A DNA stretch of 21,776 bases, from positions 1-21,776 of the forward strand of contig CALDIB010000026.1 in NCBI GenBank assembly GCA_937902125.1, written 5' to 3'. Made by a program: the position numbers and the translations under genes. This document shows, piece after piece, positions 15,915-21,776 of the stretch. The stretch is from an uncultured Treponema sp. (GTDB lineage Bacteria > Spirochaetota > Spirochaetia > Treponematales > Treponemataceae). Within the stretch, counting starts at the first letter, position 1, and each line of letters begins with the position of its first letter. Below the pieces are notes generated by a model. That model searched no databases and was not told the DNA's origin. It saw only the letters and a list, made by a program, of their open reading frames with translations.

Positions 15915-15944
15915 ATTTTACCGCAATGGCTTGAAGGCTGTCTA
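15915..15944 (-). promoter_or_regulatory. Possible promoter of the methyltransferase gene
   Basis: On the minus strand TAGACA (15944-15939), an 18-base spacer and TAAAAT (15920-15915), just before the AAGGAG Shine-Dalgarno. The -10 box is good; the -35 box is five of six to consensus. Confidence 0.4.
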
Positions 15945-15954
15945 TAGAGGGCGG

Positions 15955-16023
15955 GGCTGGAGCGCGGAATCACAATCACGAAAAGCTCGGACGCGCCTGC
16001 GTTTTTTGCAGCAAAAAACAGGC
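15955..16023. repeat. Intergenic modular element with hairpin (related to 17586-17713)
   Basis: It contains GGCTGGAGCGC (15955-15965), identical to 17636-17646, then AGCTCGGAC (compare AGCCCGAC at 17663-17670). A hairpin follows: GCCTG plus TTTTTTGC (15995-15999, 16002-16009) pairing with GCAAAAAACAGGC (16011-16023), with a two-base bulge. It lies between divergent genes, so it is not a terminator of either. Confidence 0.45.
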
Positions 16024-16036
16024 GAAAGGTTAGACC

Positions 16037-16409
16037 ATGAACGCTTGTTGGACTGTAAAAAGTGTAGAGCCTCTCAAAGAATACAAAATCCTCCTCACAT
16101 TTGAGAGAGGAATTAAGAAAGTTTTTGACATGAAACCTTATTTAAAGTATCCTATGGGAGCCTCTCAAAACTTCAGTTTTTAGAGGTTCCCCTATGTATA
16201 AACCTCTTGAAAACCTTTCCATTTTTAATATGGCTCACACAAATGGAGAAACTGTCGTGTGGAATGACAACATAGACATTGCTCCTGAAACTCTTTATGA
16301 AAAGGGAAATCAGATATGGAGAGCAAGGCGAAAGTGTAGAACTGCGGCTGGGTTTTGTCTTACAGATGTGTTAAAAGCGCATATTATAATTATGGCGAAT
16401 TCGCCATAA
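16037..16409 (+). pseudogene. DUF2442-family protein, reading frame split by a hairpin between duplicated hexamers
   Basis: From ATG 16037 the frame reads a typical DUF2442 N-terminal half (WTVKSVEPLKEYKILLTFE ... KKVFDMKPYLKYPM), then runs into a stop at 16181-16183 after 48 residues. The C-terminal half starts at ATG 16194 in another frame (MYKPLENLSIFNMAHTNG ... ETVVWNDNIDIAPETLYEKG). If decoding passes from the ATG at 16154-16156 directly to TAT 16197, skipping 40 bases, the protein is restored seamlessly (KYPM-YKPLENL). The C-terminal tail continues about 30 residues past the usual DUF2442 end into the palindrome at 16384-16415. DUF2442 proteins are small, of unknown function, and often sit beside DUF4160 or toxin-antitoxin-like genes. 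Confidence 0.75.
16151..16196 (+). repeat. 36-base hairpin bounded by CCTATG direct repeats, inside the DUF2442 gene
   Basis: CCTATG at 16151-16156 and 16191-16196 flank a hairpin. Left arm GGGAGCCTCTCAAAAC (16156-16171), loop TTCA, right arm GTTTTTAGAGGTTCCC (16176-16191): 16 paired positions with one G-T wobble and one C/T mismatch. The length between equivalent points of the repeats is 40 bases, so it shifts the frame by +1. Confidence 0.85.
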
Positions 16410-16452
16410 TTATAAGCAATATCTAATTTTACAGCAGCGCTTTTGACATATC
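16365..16452. repeat. Nested inverted repeat with a perfect 32-bp palindrome
   Basis: The inner palindrome 16384-16415 is exact (16-bp arms with no loop, centred on GAATTC). Outer imperfect arms GATGTGTTAAAAGCGC (16365-16380) and GCGCTTTTGACATATC (16437-16452) match 14 of 16 in inverted sense. The palindrome contains the stop of the DUF2442 tail, and the next open frame begins at 16416, immediately after it. Confidence 0.8.
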
Positions 16453-17501
16453 AGAATATAGACCGCTCCGCGCTTGGAACAGTTACTAAAGATGTTGTTG
16501 ATATGATTCATAACTATGCAGAAAAGCTTCGGTCTTCTGGCGAGTATGACAAAAAAGCTAAAGACATTCTGACCTATAAGCTTTCTATAAAAATCTTTGA
16601 TGTATTTGGTCAAGATTTGACTAACGGACAAGAAAAAGATTCTTTTTATATGAGCAACAGCGAATTGGATAGACAACTAAGGATTGTAGATGCAAAACTT
16701 GCTGGTTTCGGCTTCCCGCAGGCTTATGGTCAGCAGTATTATGACCCGGAAAATCCTGATACTTTCAAAATTGATTGTATTCTGTTTGCCCTTGATGAAA
16801 GCTGCCTTGCAGAAGTGAATAAATATGCTGAAAAAAAATTCCACGAATACAATGACAATAACAGAAGATATATCGTTGAAAAAAGCGAAAGCGTAAAAAA
16901 ACAATACAGCGATATTATTGCTGATGGTGATGTTGTCAGCAAGCACAATTTTTCTTTGCCAGAATCTATTCTTGTTCCCGAAGACCCGAATGGCAAAGAA
17001 TACTCAAATCATCTGTTTGCTGATGAAAAAACTGGCAAGGCAAAAATAAGACTTAACACATGGGAAGATGGTGTTATTGAAGAAGAACAGCAGAAGCCTG
17101 ATTTTGTCTGCTGGCTAAGGAATCCGCCAAGATTGTCTTGGGCTTTAACTATTCCGTATGAAATAAATAATGAAACAAAACCCGCTTATCCAGATTTCTT
17201 GATAATTAGAAAAGATTCTAAATCACAAGCCGGTTATGTTGTAGATATTCTTGAACCGCATAACCCGGATTTTAAAGACAATCTCCCAAAAGCCAAAGGC
17301 TTTGCCCGCTACGCAGAAGCCGAACCAAAGATTGGCCGCATACAGCTTATCAGAAAAGTCCGTGATGGCGGTGTCGAAAAATTCAAGCGTTTGGAATTCT
17401 CAAAAGGCGAAATCAGAGAAAAAGTCCTTAAAATGCAGACTTCTGATGAACTCGACCACTTGTTTGATACAGATGGTGTGATTGAAGATTTGTTCCAGTA
17501 A
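16416..17501 (+). pseudogene. C-terminal remnant of a type III restriction Res / DEAD-box helicase-type protein
   Basis: The open frame runs from right after the palindrome (stop TAA at 16413-16415) to TAA 17499-17501, about 361 residues; the first start-like codon is TTG 16443 (352 residues). The sequence is fully C-terminal in character. It has RLNTWEDGVIEEEQQKPDFV with CWLRNPPRLSWALTIPYE, then YPDFLIIRK and the nuclease-like core GYVVDILEPHNPDFKDNLPK, then AKGFARYAE. This pattern occurs at the end of large (about 900-1000 residue) type III Res-like helicases. No Walker or SF2 motifs are present, so the helicase half is missing. The coding is AT-rich compared with neighbours. It might still make a truncated protein from TTG, but no Shine-Dalgarno is visible. 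Confidence 0.65.
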
Positions 17502-17557
17502 ACGTGGCAAATCCGATATGTTTAAAATGTATATTATAAAAAGCAGGGGGTGAACAG

Positions 17558-17578
17558 AAATTCGGAAATTCCGAATTT
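17558..17578. terminator. Hairpin after the Res remnant, possible terminator
   Basis: AAATTCGGAA (17558-17567) and TTCCGAATTT (17569-17578) are perfect arms around a single base; four T residues (17576-17579) overlap and end the right arm. The stem is only moderately stable and the tight turn would open in RNA, so termination is plausible but not certain. Confidence 0.35.
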
Positions 17579-17585
17579 TCTCCAG

Positions 17586-17713
17586 CGTTAGGGATGCGCA
17601 AGGCGGCGCAGCCGGCCACCGCAACGAAGTGAGGAGGCTGGAGCGCAAGTGGAACCTGGAGCAGCCCGACCGCAACGGCGGCTTTGCCGCCTAAGCGGGA
17701 ACGCCCAGCAACG
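17586..17713. repeat. GC-rich structured intergenic element
   Basis: About 130 bases, far more GC-rich than the flanks, with no convincing reading frame. Termini pair loosely (CGTTAGGG at the left, CCCAGCAACG at the right). Internal stems include CGGC-GCA-GCCG (17604-17614), a longer arm pair CCGGCCACC / GGAGGCTGG (17612-17620 with 17633-17641), and GGCGGC-TTT-GCCGCC (17677-17691). It shares GGCTGGAGCGC with the element at 15955. It looks like a dispersed intergenic repeat or a structured RNA rather than a gene. Confidence 0.55.
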
Positions 17714-17734
17714 TCTTCCCATTCTTCCTCTCTG

Positions 17735-17763
17735 TTGAATTTTTCCCTTTAATGCTGTATCAT
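17735..17763 (+). promoter_or_regulatory. Promoter of the S1-domain gene, predicted leaderless
   Basis: TTGAAT (17735-17740), a 17-base spacer and TATCAT (17758-17763), then eight bases to ATG 17772 with no Shine-Dalgarno. The layout is the same as at 7031-7068. Confidence 0.65.
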
Positions 17764-17771
17764 CTTTTGTT

Positions 17772-18863
17772 ATGGAAAGATTAGAAATTGGACAGCAAAT
17801 AGAGACGGAAATTGTTGCCATTGGAAACGACACAATTTTTTTGGATTTGAGCTCTAAGAGCGAGGGCGTTCTTTCAAAGGCTGAACTTGCGGACGAGAAC
17901 GGAAACGTCAGCGTCAAAGAAGGCGACAAAATCAAGGTCTTTTACCTCGGCGAAAAAAACGGCGAGTCGCGCTTCACCACAAAAATCAGCGGACAGAACG
18001 CCGACAAGACGATGATAGAAAACGCCTGGACAAGCGGCATTCCGGTTGAGGGCGTGGTTGAAAAAGAAATAAAGGGCGGCTACGAAGTCAAGATTGGCGG
18101 CGCGCGCGCTTTTTGCCCCTATTCCCAAATGGGCGGACGAAAAAAGGACGACGACACGGATTGGACAGGCCGCCACTTGGTTTTTAAGATTCAGGAATAC
18201 AAGAACGACGGAAAGAACATCGTGGTTTCAAACCGCGCCATTTTGGAAGAACAGCGCGCCAAAAACCTTTCAAATTTGGAAAGCCAAATTGCCGTGGGAA
18301 CTATGGTCACAGGCAAAATCACCGCGCTCCACGACTACGGCGCCTTTGTGGACTTAGGCGGCTTTCAGGCGCTGCTTCCAGTTTCGGAAATTTCCAGGGC
18401 GCGGGTTGAGGACATAAACAAGGCCTTGTCCGTGGGCCAAGAAATTACGGCAAAGGTAATCAAGGCCGACTGGAAGAACGAGCGGGTCAGCGTAAGCTTA
18501 AAGGCGCTTGAGGCCGACCCCTGGGACACGGTGGAGCAAAAATTTTCGGAAGGCGACAAGATTGACGGAACGATTGCCCGCGTCGCCGACTTTGGCGTAT
18601 TTGTAAATTTGGCGCCTGGCATTGACGGCCTTGTTCATGTTTCAGAATTGGACGTTAAAAAGGGAACCAACTTGCAAAAGGTCTTCAAGATGGGCGACAA
18701 GATGAGCGTTGTGGTTCAGGGCGTGGACGCAAAGAACAAGCGTATTTCCCTTACCACAAGCGAGTCCGCCGAGCAGGATTTGGAAACCAAAAAATATTTG
18801 GCCAGCAATTCCAACGACGACGGCGAAACCTACAGCCCCTTTGCCGCTTTGTTAAAGAAATAG
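17772..18863 (+). CDS. Protein with four S1 RNA-binding domains (RpsA-like)
   Basis: 363 residues with four successive S1 (OB-fold) repeats at roughly 5-75, 87-155, 176-246 and 261-333. Repeats 3 and 4 are the most canonical (GKITALHDYGAFVDLGG; GTIARVADFGVFVNLAPGID followed by GLVHVSEL). A short polar tail follows. It is shorter than the six-domain ribosomal protein S1. From general knowledge the main Treponema S1 is a separate long protein, so this is probably a paralogue acting in translation or RNA handling rather than the ribosomal S1 itself. It is transcribed alone from the promoter at 17735-17763; its predicted mRNA lacks a leader. Confidence 0.8.
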   Translation: MERLEIGQQIETEIVAIGNDTIFLDLSSKSEGVLSKAELADENGNVSVKEGDKIKVFYLGEKNGESRFTTKISGQNADKTMIENAWTSGIPVEGVVEKEIKGGYEVKIGGARAFCPYSQMGGRKKDDDTDWTGRHLVFKIQEYKNDGKNIVVSNRAILEEQRAKNLSNLESQIAVGTMVTGKITALHDYGAFVDLGGFQALLPVSEISRARVEDINKALSVGQEITAKVIKADWKNERVSVSLKALEADPWDTVEQKFSEGDKIDGTIARVADFGVFVNLAPGIDGLVHVSELDVKKGTNLQKVFKMGDKMSVVVQGVDAKNKRISLTTSESAEQDLETKKYLASNSNDDGETYSPFAALLKK

Positions 18864-18980
18864 ACGGACAGGCGGCGCGGGCTTTTTGGCCTTGCGACCG
18901 TTCATTTTAGGAGGAACAGCGGCAACAAAAACATTTGCAAGGCAAGGATTGCAAGATTGCCGCAACAAGCCGCAACATCC

Positions 18981-18998
18981 GCGCTTGTTAACAAACGC
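18981..18998. promoter_or_regulatory. Near-palindrome upstream of the purB-type gene
   Basis: TTGTTAACAA (18985-18994) is an exact palindrome; after one mismatched pair, GCG (18981-18983) and CGC (18996-18998) extend it. It overlaps a weak -35-like TTAACA (18988-18993) set 18 bases from TATTTT (19012-19017). It could be an operator; this is inference only. Confidence 0.3.
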
Positions 18999-19030
18999 GC
19001 GCGGACAGCGATATTTTATGGAGGAACAAT

Positions 19031-20452
19031 ATGGAAACTAGAAACATTTTTGAAAACATTTCTTGCATCGACCACAGGTATTCGCTTTCGGAAGCGAAAG
19101 CCTTTGAAGGCTTGTCAAAATACATTTCGGAAGAGGCCAGCGTCCAAAGCTTTGCCAAATGCGAAGCCGCGCTGGTAAAGGCGCACCTAAAAGTTCGCGG
19201 CCAGTTGGACGACAAAAAAGCCGCGCTCCTTGACCAGGCCGCCCAGAACATCGACCCCGAGGAAGTTTACAAAGAAGAGGAAAAGACAAAGCACAACATT
19301 CGCGCTCTTGTCAACGTTCTCAAAACAAAAGTTCCGGCGGACTTGGGGCCGCTTGTTCACCTTGGAGCCACCAGCGTTGACATTTTGGACACCGCCCTTT
19401 CTTGCAGAATGCGGGACGTGACACAGAATGTGGTTCTTCCGGAATTAAAGGAACTTGAAAAAAATCTTTGCGCCATCGCCGAGCGGGAGGCCGACACTCC
19501 GCAAGTGGGGCGCACTCACGGCCAGCACGCCGTTCCAATCACTTTTGGCTGGAGCGTGGCGGAATTTGTTTCCCGCCTTGGAAAGTCAATTTTGCGCATA
19601 GAGGAATTGAGCAAGCAGCTTAAGGGAAAGCTTGCCGGCCCTGTAGGTTCCTACAACGGCCCCAGCATGATTGTCAAAGACCCTGAGGAACTGGAAAAAA
19701 CTTACTTGGACTTTTTGGGCTTGGAGCCCAGCGAATATTCAAACCAGCTTGTGGAGCCTGAATACCTTTTGCGCCTTTTGCTTGAGATGAACGTGGCCTT
19801 TGGAATCATCGCGAACCTTGCCGACGACCTTCGCAACTTGCAGCGCTCGGAAATCGGCGAGGTTTTTGAATACTTCGCCTCAACGCAAGTGGGCTCTTCC
19901 ACAATGCCGCAAAAGCGCAATCCTTGGAACAGCGAGCACGTAAAGTCTTTGTGGAAGGCCATGTGCCCGCGCGTCATCACGTTCTACATGGACCAAATCT
20001 CAGAGCACCAGCGCGATCTTACAAACAGCGCCAGCCAGCGCTTTATCGCCGACTATGTGGCGGGTTTTACCATGGCCGTGGCCAGAATGAATTCTGTTGT
20101 GAGCGGCTTGCAGGCCGACCGCGAAAGCATGAAGCGCAATTTGGACAACGCCGGCGGAAAAGTCAAGGGCGGCGTTCTTGCCGAGCCGGCCTACATTTTG
20201 CTTGGCGAAGCGGGCGTGAACGATGGCCACGAGGTTATCCGCAAAATCACTTTGGAATGCGAGCAAAGCGGAAAGACTTTCTTTGAAGTTCTTAAAACCC
20301 ACACGGACGCTTACGCAAAAATCACGGCGCAGTTGGAAAAGCTTGGCGTCGAAGATCCGCAAAACTTCTTTGCCAACCCCGAGCGCTATCACGGCCTTGC
20401 CGCCAAAAAGTCAAAGCGCTTGGCTCAAAAATACGCGGAGTTGATGAAATGA
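19031..20452 (+). CDS. purB: Adenylosuccinate lyase (fumarase/aspartase superfamily)
   Basis: 473 residues. The superfamily signature GSSTMPQKRNP occupies 288-298 (mobile catalytic serine loop). The other conserved blocks are LGATSVDILDTA in the first third and GRTHGQHAVPITFGW (the His-containing block). PurB cleaves SAICAR and adenylosuccinate in purine synthesis. The superfamily contains other lyases with similar loops; the overall PurB-like layout and the C-terminal domain favour adenylosuccinate lyase. A TATGGAGGAAC Shine-Dalgarno supports ATG 19031. A 7-bp hairpin with a TCGG loop (19081-19098) lies within the first 25 codons. The gene is monocistronic, ending in the hairpins at 20454-20520. 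Confidence 0.85.
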   Translation: METRNIFENISCIDHRYSLSEAKAFEGLSKYISEEASVQSFAKCEAALVKAHLKVRGQLDDKKAALLDQAAQNIDPEEVYKEEEKTKHNIRALVNVLKTKVPADLGPLVHLGATSVDILDTALSCRMRDVTQNVVLPELKELEKNLCAIAEREADTPQVGRTHGQHAVPITFGWSVAEFVSRLGKSILRIEELSKQLKGKLAGPVGSYNGPSMIVKDPEELEKTYLDFLGLEPSEYSNQLVEPEYLLRLLLEMNVAFGIIANLADDLRNLQRSEIGEVFEYFASTQVGSSTMPQKRNPWNSEHVKSLWKAMCPRVITFYMDQISEHQRDLTNSASQRFIADYVAGFTMAVARMNSVVSGLQADRESMKRNLDNAGGKVKGGVLAEPAYILLGEAGVNDGHEVIRKITLECEQSGKTFFEVLKTHTDAYAKITAQLEKLGVEDPQNFFANPERYHGLAAKKSKRLAQKYAELMK

Positions 20453-20453
20453 C

Positions 20454-20482
20454 GTCATTGTCGGGTCAGGCCGGATAATGAC
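20454..20482. repeat. Hairpin repeat directly after purB
   Basis: GTCATTGTCGGG (20454-20465) pairs with CCGGATAATGAC (20471-20482) through eleven of twelve positions (one G-T wobble, one G/G mismatch). It resembles the common GTCATT-GTCGGG intergenic hairpins I recall from several bacterial genomes, but membership is not checked. It also encodes the last nine residues (LSGLTRQ tail) of the convergent acyltransferase. Confidence 0.55.
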
Positions 20483-21774
20483 AGGGAGGCGCGCTTTAAA
20501 ACGCGCCTGGAAATTTTTTTCATATCGTCGTTAAAAATTTTTGAAACAATGTCTTTTCCAAAAAAATAAACTATGGCCGCAGACACTGCGATTCCGCCTA
20601 AAAATGTAAAAACCAAATTATTGTAAAAATTAAAAAAATGAAATTTCATTCCATATAAAAAAAACATGTGCGACAAATACGGCATAATTGAATTTCTTCC
20701 TATCTCAGAAAGAAAGCATTTTTTTTGCGGCGTGATAGTCATTATACTTATGGAACACAAAAAAGCCAAAGACAGTGTTAAAAATCTAAAGGCAATTCCT
20801 TTCTTAAAATTCAAGCCAAAAGCCCTGTAACTGCAATCATTTGTAAATAGACTGTTAGGCAAAAGCATTTTCCAGACATAAATTAAAGCAACAACAAGAA
20901 CAGCAGCCAACAAAAATATTAAGAAAATATTTTTTCGTTTGACAATTTTTTCAATAAGATTTTTTTCTTTAAAAAAATATCCCGCGATAAAAAATGGAAA
21001 CAAGACAATCGTTCTAGAAAGCGAAAGCGTTCCGTTAATAGATTCAATGCGGCCAACATATAAAGCGGCTAATAATGAAAAAACAAGAACGCCCTTTATT
21101 CGGGCAAAAAGTTGGAACGATATCCGCCAACACGCAAGGCTTAATAAATACCACAAAATGCCAAATGGGCGAAAGTCTAAAAACGCTCCGGGAATTCCGC
21201 CAAAAATTAGCATGAAAAATGCTTCATACAATATTTGAAAAACTATTAAAGGAATGATTTGCTTTTCCAAAACCTTTTCAAAAATTTTTTCATCATTTGG
21301 CTTTGCAAAAAAACCAGAAACAAAAGCAAAGGCCGGCATATGAAAAACATAAATGAACTGCCAAACAATTCTAATAGATTCATGATTTGATACGCTCTGA
21401 AAATTTTCAATGAAATGGCCAAATACGACGAGAAAAATTAAAATTCCCTTAAAGTTGTCAAAAAGAAAATCTCTTTTTGCCTGCTCTTCAAAAAAGTTTT
21501 GGCAGCGGCGCTCTTTTTGCAAGATTGTAAAAAAACGCTTTGCGCATAAAAATAAAAAAATTAGAATATAGCCTCTGACAAAAATCTTTATCGCTTTTAG
21601 CGGAATGTTCTTGCGCCAATGAGAGTGGTTCAACGGCCGGCCTTTTATCCGCTCTCCAATCTCTATAAGAAAATCTTGAATTTGCGGAAAACATAAAAGG
21701 CAGACAATCGTGCCCGAAAATAAAAAAAGGCCTTTCGCTGAAAATTGTGGGTAAATATGGTAAAATCCCCTCAT
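20455..21774 (-). CDS. Membrane acyltransferase, acyltransferase 3 / fucose 4-O-acetylase-like; 5' end uncertain
   Basis: 439 residues if started at ATG 21774, two bases from the window edge, so the gene may be longer or the start may lie further in. It has about ten to twelve hydrophobic helices. Family marks are FDNFKGILIFLVVFGHFIE (candidate catalytic H120) and FHMPAFAFVSGFF (145-156), as in the NolL/acyltransferase_3 family that O-acetylates sugars or envelope polymers. The first about 90 residues carry two extra hydrophobic stretches not needed for the family core. There is no other ATG before the core; TTG codons near 21640 or 21535 are alternatives. The gene is AT-rich compared with purB, and its last codons run through the purB 3' hairpins. 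Confidence 0.7.
   Translation of the reverse strand: MRGFYHIYPQFSAKGLFLFSGTIVCLLCFPQIQDFLIEIGERIKGRPLNHSHWRKNIPLKAIKIFVRGYILIFLFLCAKRFFTILQKERRCQNFFEEQAKRDFLFDNFKGILIFLVVFGHFIENFQSVSNHESIRIVWQFIYVFHMPAFAFVSGFFAKPNDEKIFEKVLEKQIIPLIVFQILYEAFFMLIFGGIPGAFLDFRPFGILWYLLSLACWRISFQLFARIKGVLVFSLLAALYVGRIESINGTLSLSRTIVLFPFFIAGYFFKEKNLIEKIVKRKNIFLIFLLAAVLVVALIYVWKMLLPNSLFTNDCSYRAFGLNFKKGIAFRFLTLSLAFLCSISIMTITPQKKCFLSEIGRNSIMPYLSHMFFLYGMKFHFFNFYNNLVFTFLGGIAVSAAIVYFFGKDIVSKIFNDDMKKISRRVLKRASLSLSGLTRQ
20487..20520 (+). terminator. Rho-independent terminator of purB
   Basis: AGGCGCG (20487-20493) and CGCGCCT (20502-20508) form a perfect GC stem around an 8-base loop, followed after five bases by seven T residues (20514-20520). 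It lies within the 3' coding end of the convergent acyltransferase gene. Confidence 0.8.
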
Positions 21775-21776
21775 GG
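21761..21776 (+). promoter_or_regulatory. Possible -10 box and start codon of a + strand gene leaving the window
   Basis: TAAAAT (21761-21766) is followed after six bases by ATG 21773-21775. A weak CTGAAA (21738-21743) sits 17 bases upstream. This mirrors the short-leader layout of XPB and the S1 gene. Only the first codon is in the window, so it is tentative. Confidence 0.25.

Noticed and set aside
18864..19030. Purine riboswitch before purB
   Set aside because: The region is short, lacks recognisable purine-aptamer loop sequences, and has no terminator or anti-terminator pair before the Shine-Dalgarno.
1..21776. tRNA, rRNA or CRISPR arrays
   Set aside because: No cloverleaf with a T-loop GTTC-type motif, no rRNA-like stretch and no regularly spaced repeats were found by eye; a tRNAscan or CRISPR finder run was not possible.

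Overview
The window looks like a chromosomal segment of a host-associated or rumen-type Treponema (Spirochaetota). This is inferred from gene content, not from an rRNA gene: an XPB-type helicase with its large partner, an Rpn-family putative transposase of the kind abundant in Treponema, a LolA-like protein followed by an outer-membrane beta-barrel, and a stand-alone multi-S1-domain protein. Base composition alternates between GC-richer housekeeping blocks and AT-rich accessory patches (about 1-170, 5300-7020, 16030-17580 and 20515-21776).

Layout. The first 167 bases are the 3' end of a winged-helix protein. Bases 182-3935 hold three close genes on +: a nicotinamidase-like cysteine hydrolase, an RND/MMPL exporter and tcdA. 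Convergent to tcdA is a two-gene minus-strand unit with an ATGA overlap: an Rpn-family nuclease and a family 6 DNA-deoxyinosine glycosylase. The AT-rich patch at 5300-7020 carries a ribbon-helix-helix-like protein, a convergent HTH protein, an 18-bp-arm inverted repeat bounded by an 8-bp direct repeat, and a YefM/YoeB toxin-antitoxin locus. The antitoxin is intact and the toxin is frameshifted. The whole locus lies between two copies of a 16-bp direct repeat, and the right copy supplies the -35 region of the next operon.

Bases 7068-13004 form a tight four-gene operon: XPB helicase, its helicase-associated partner, a HAD phosphatase and an Rsm22-family methyltransferase. After a TTGACA-N17-TAAAAT promoter comes a LolA-like protein overlapping an outer-membrane beta-barrel gene, then a convergent SAM methyltransferase.

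A second accessory patch (15897-17771) holds a DUF2442 gene interrupted by a short hairpin bounded by a duplicated hexamer, a perfect 32-bp palindrome, and the C-terminal remnant of a type III restriction/helicase protein abutting that palindrome. It ends with a GC-rich, highly structured intergenic element. The window closes with a four-S1-domain protein, a PurB-type lyase with two hairpins at its 3' end, and a convergent membrane acyltransferase at the right edge.

The points most worth follow-up are three. First, the DUF2442 split: a hairpin between identical CCTATG hexamers whose removal restores the protein exactly, so it is either a tiny palindromic insertion or a translational-bypass-like element. 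Second, the direct-repeat-flanked, decayed toxin-antitoxin locus. Third, a shared promoter layout (-35, N17, TATCAT, N8, ATG, no Shine-Dalgarno) for XPB and the S1 protein, which predicts leaderless mRNAs.
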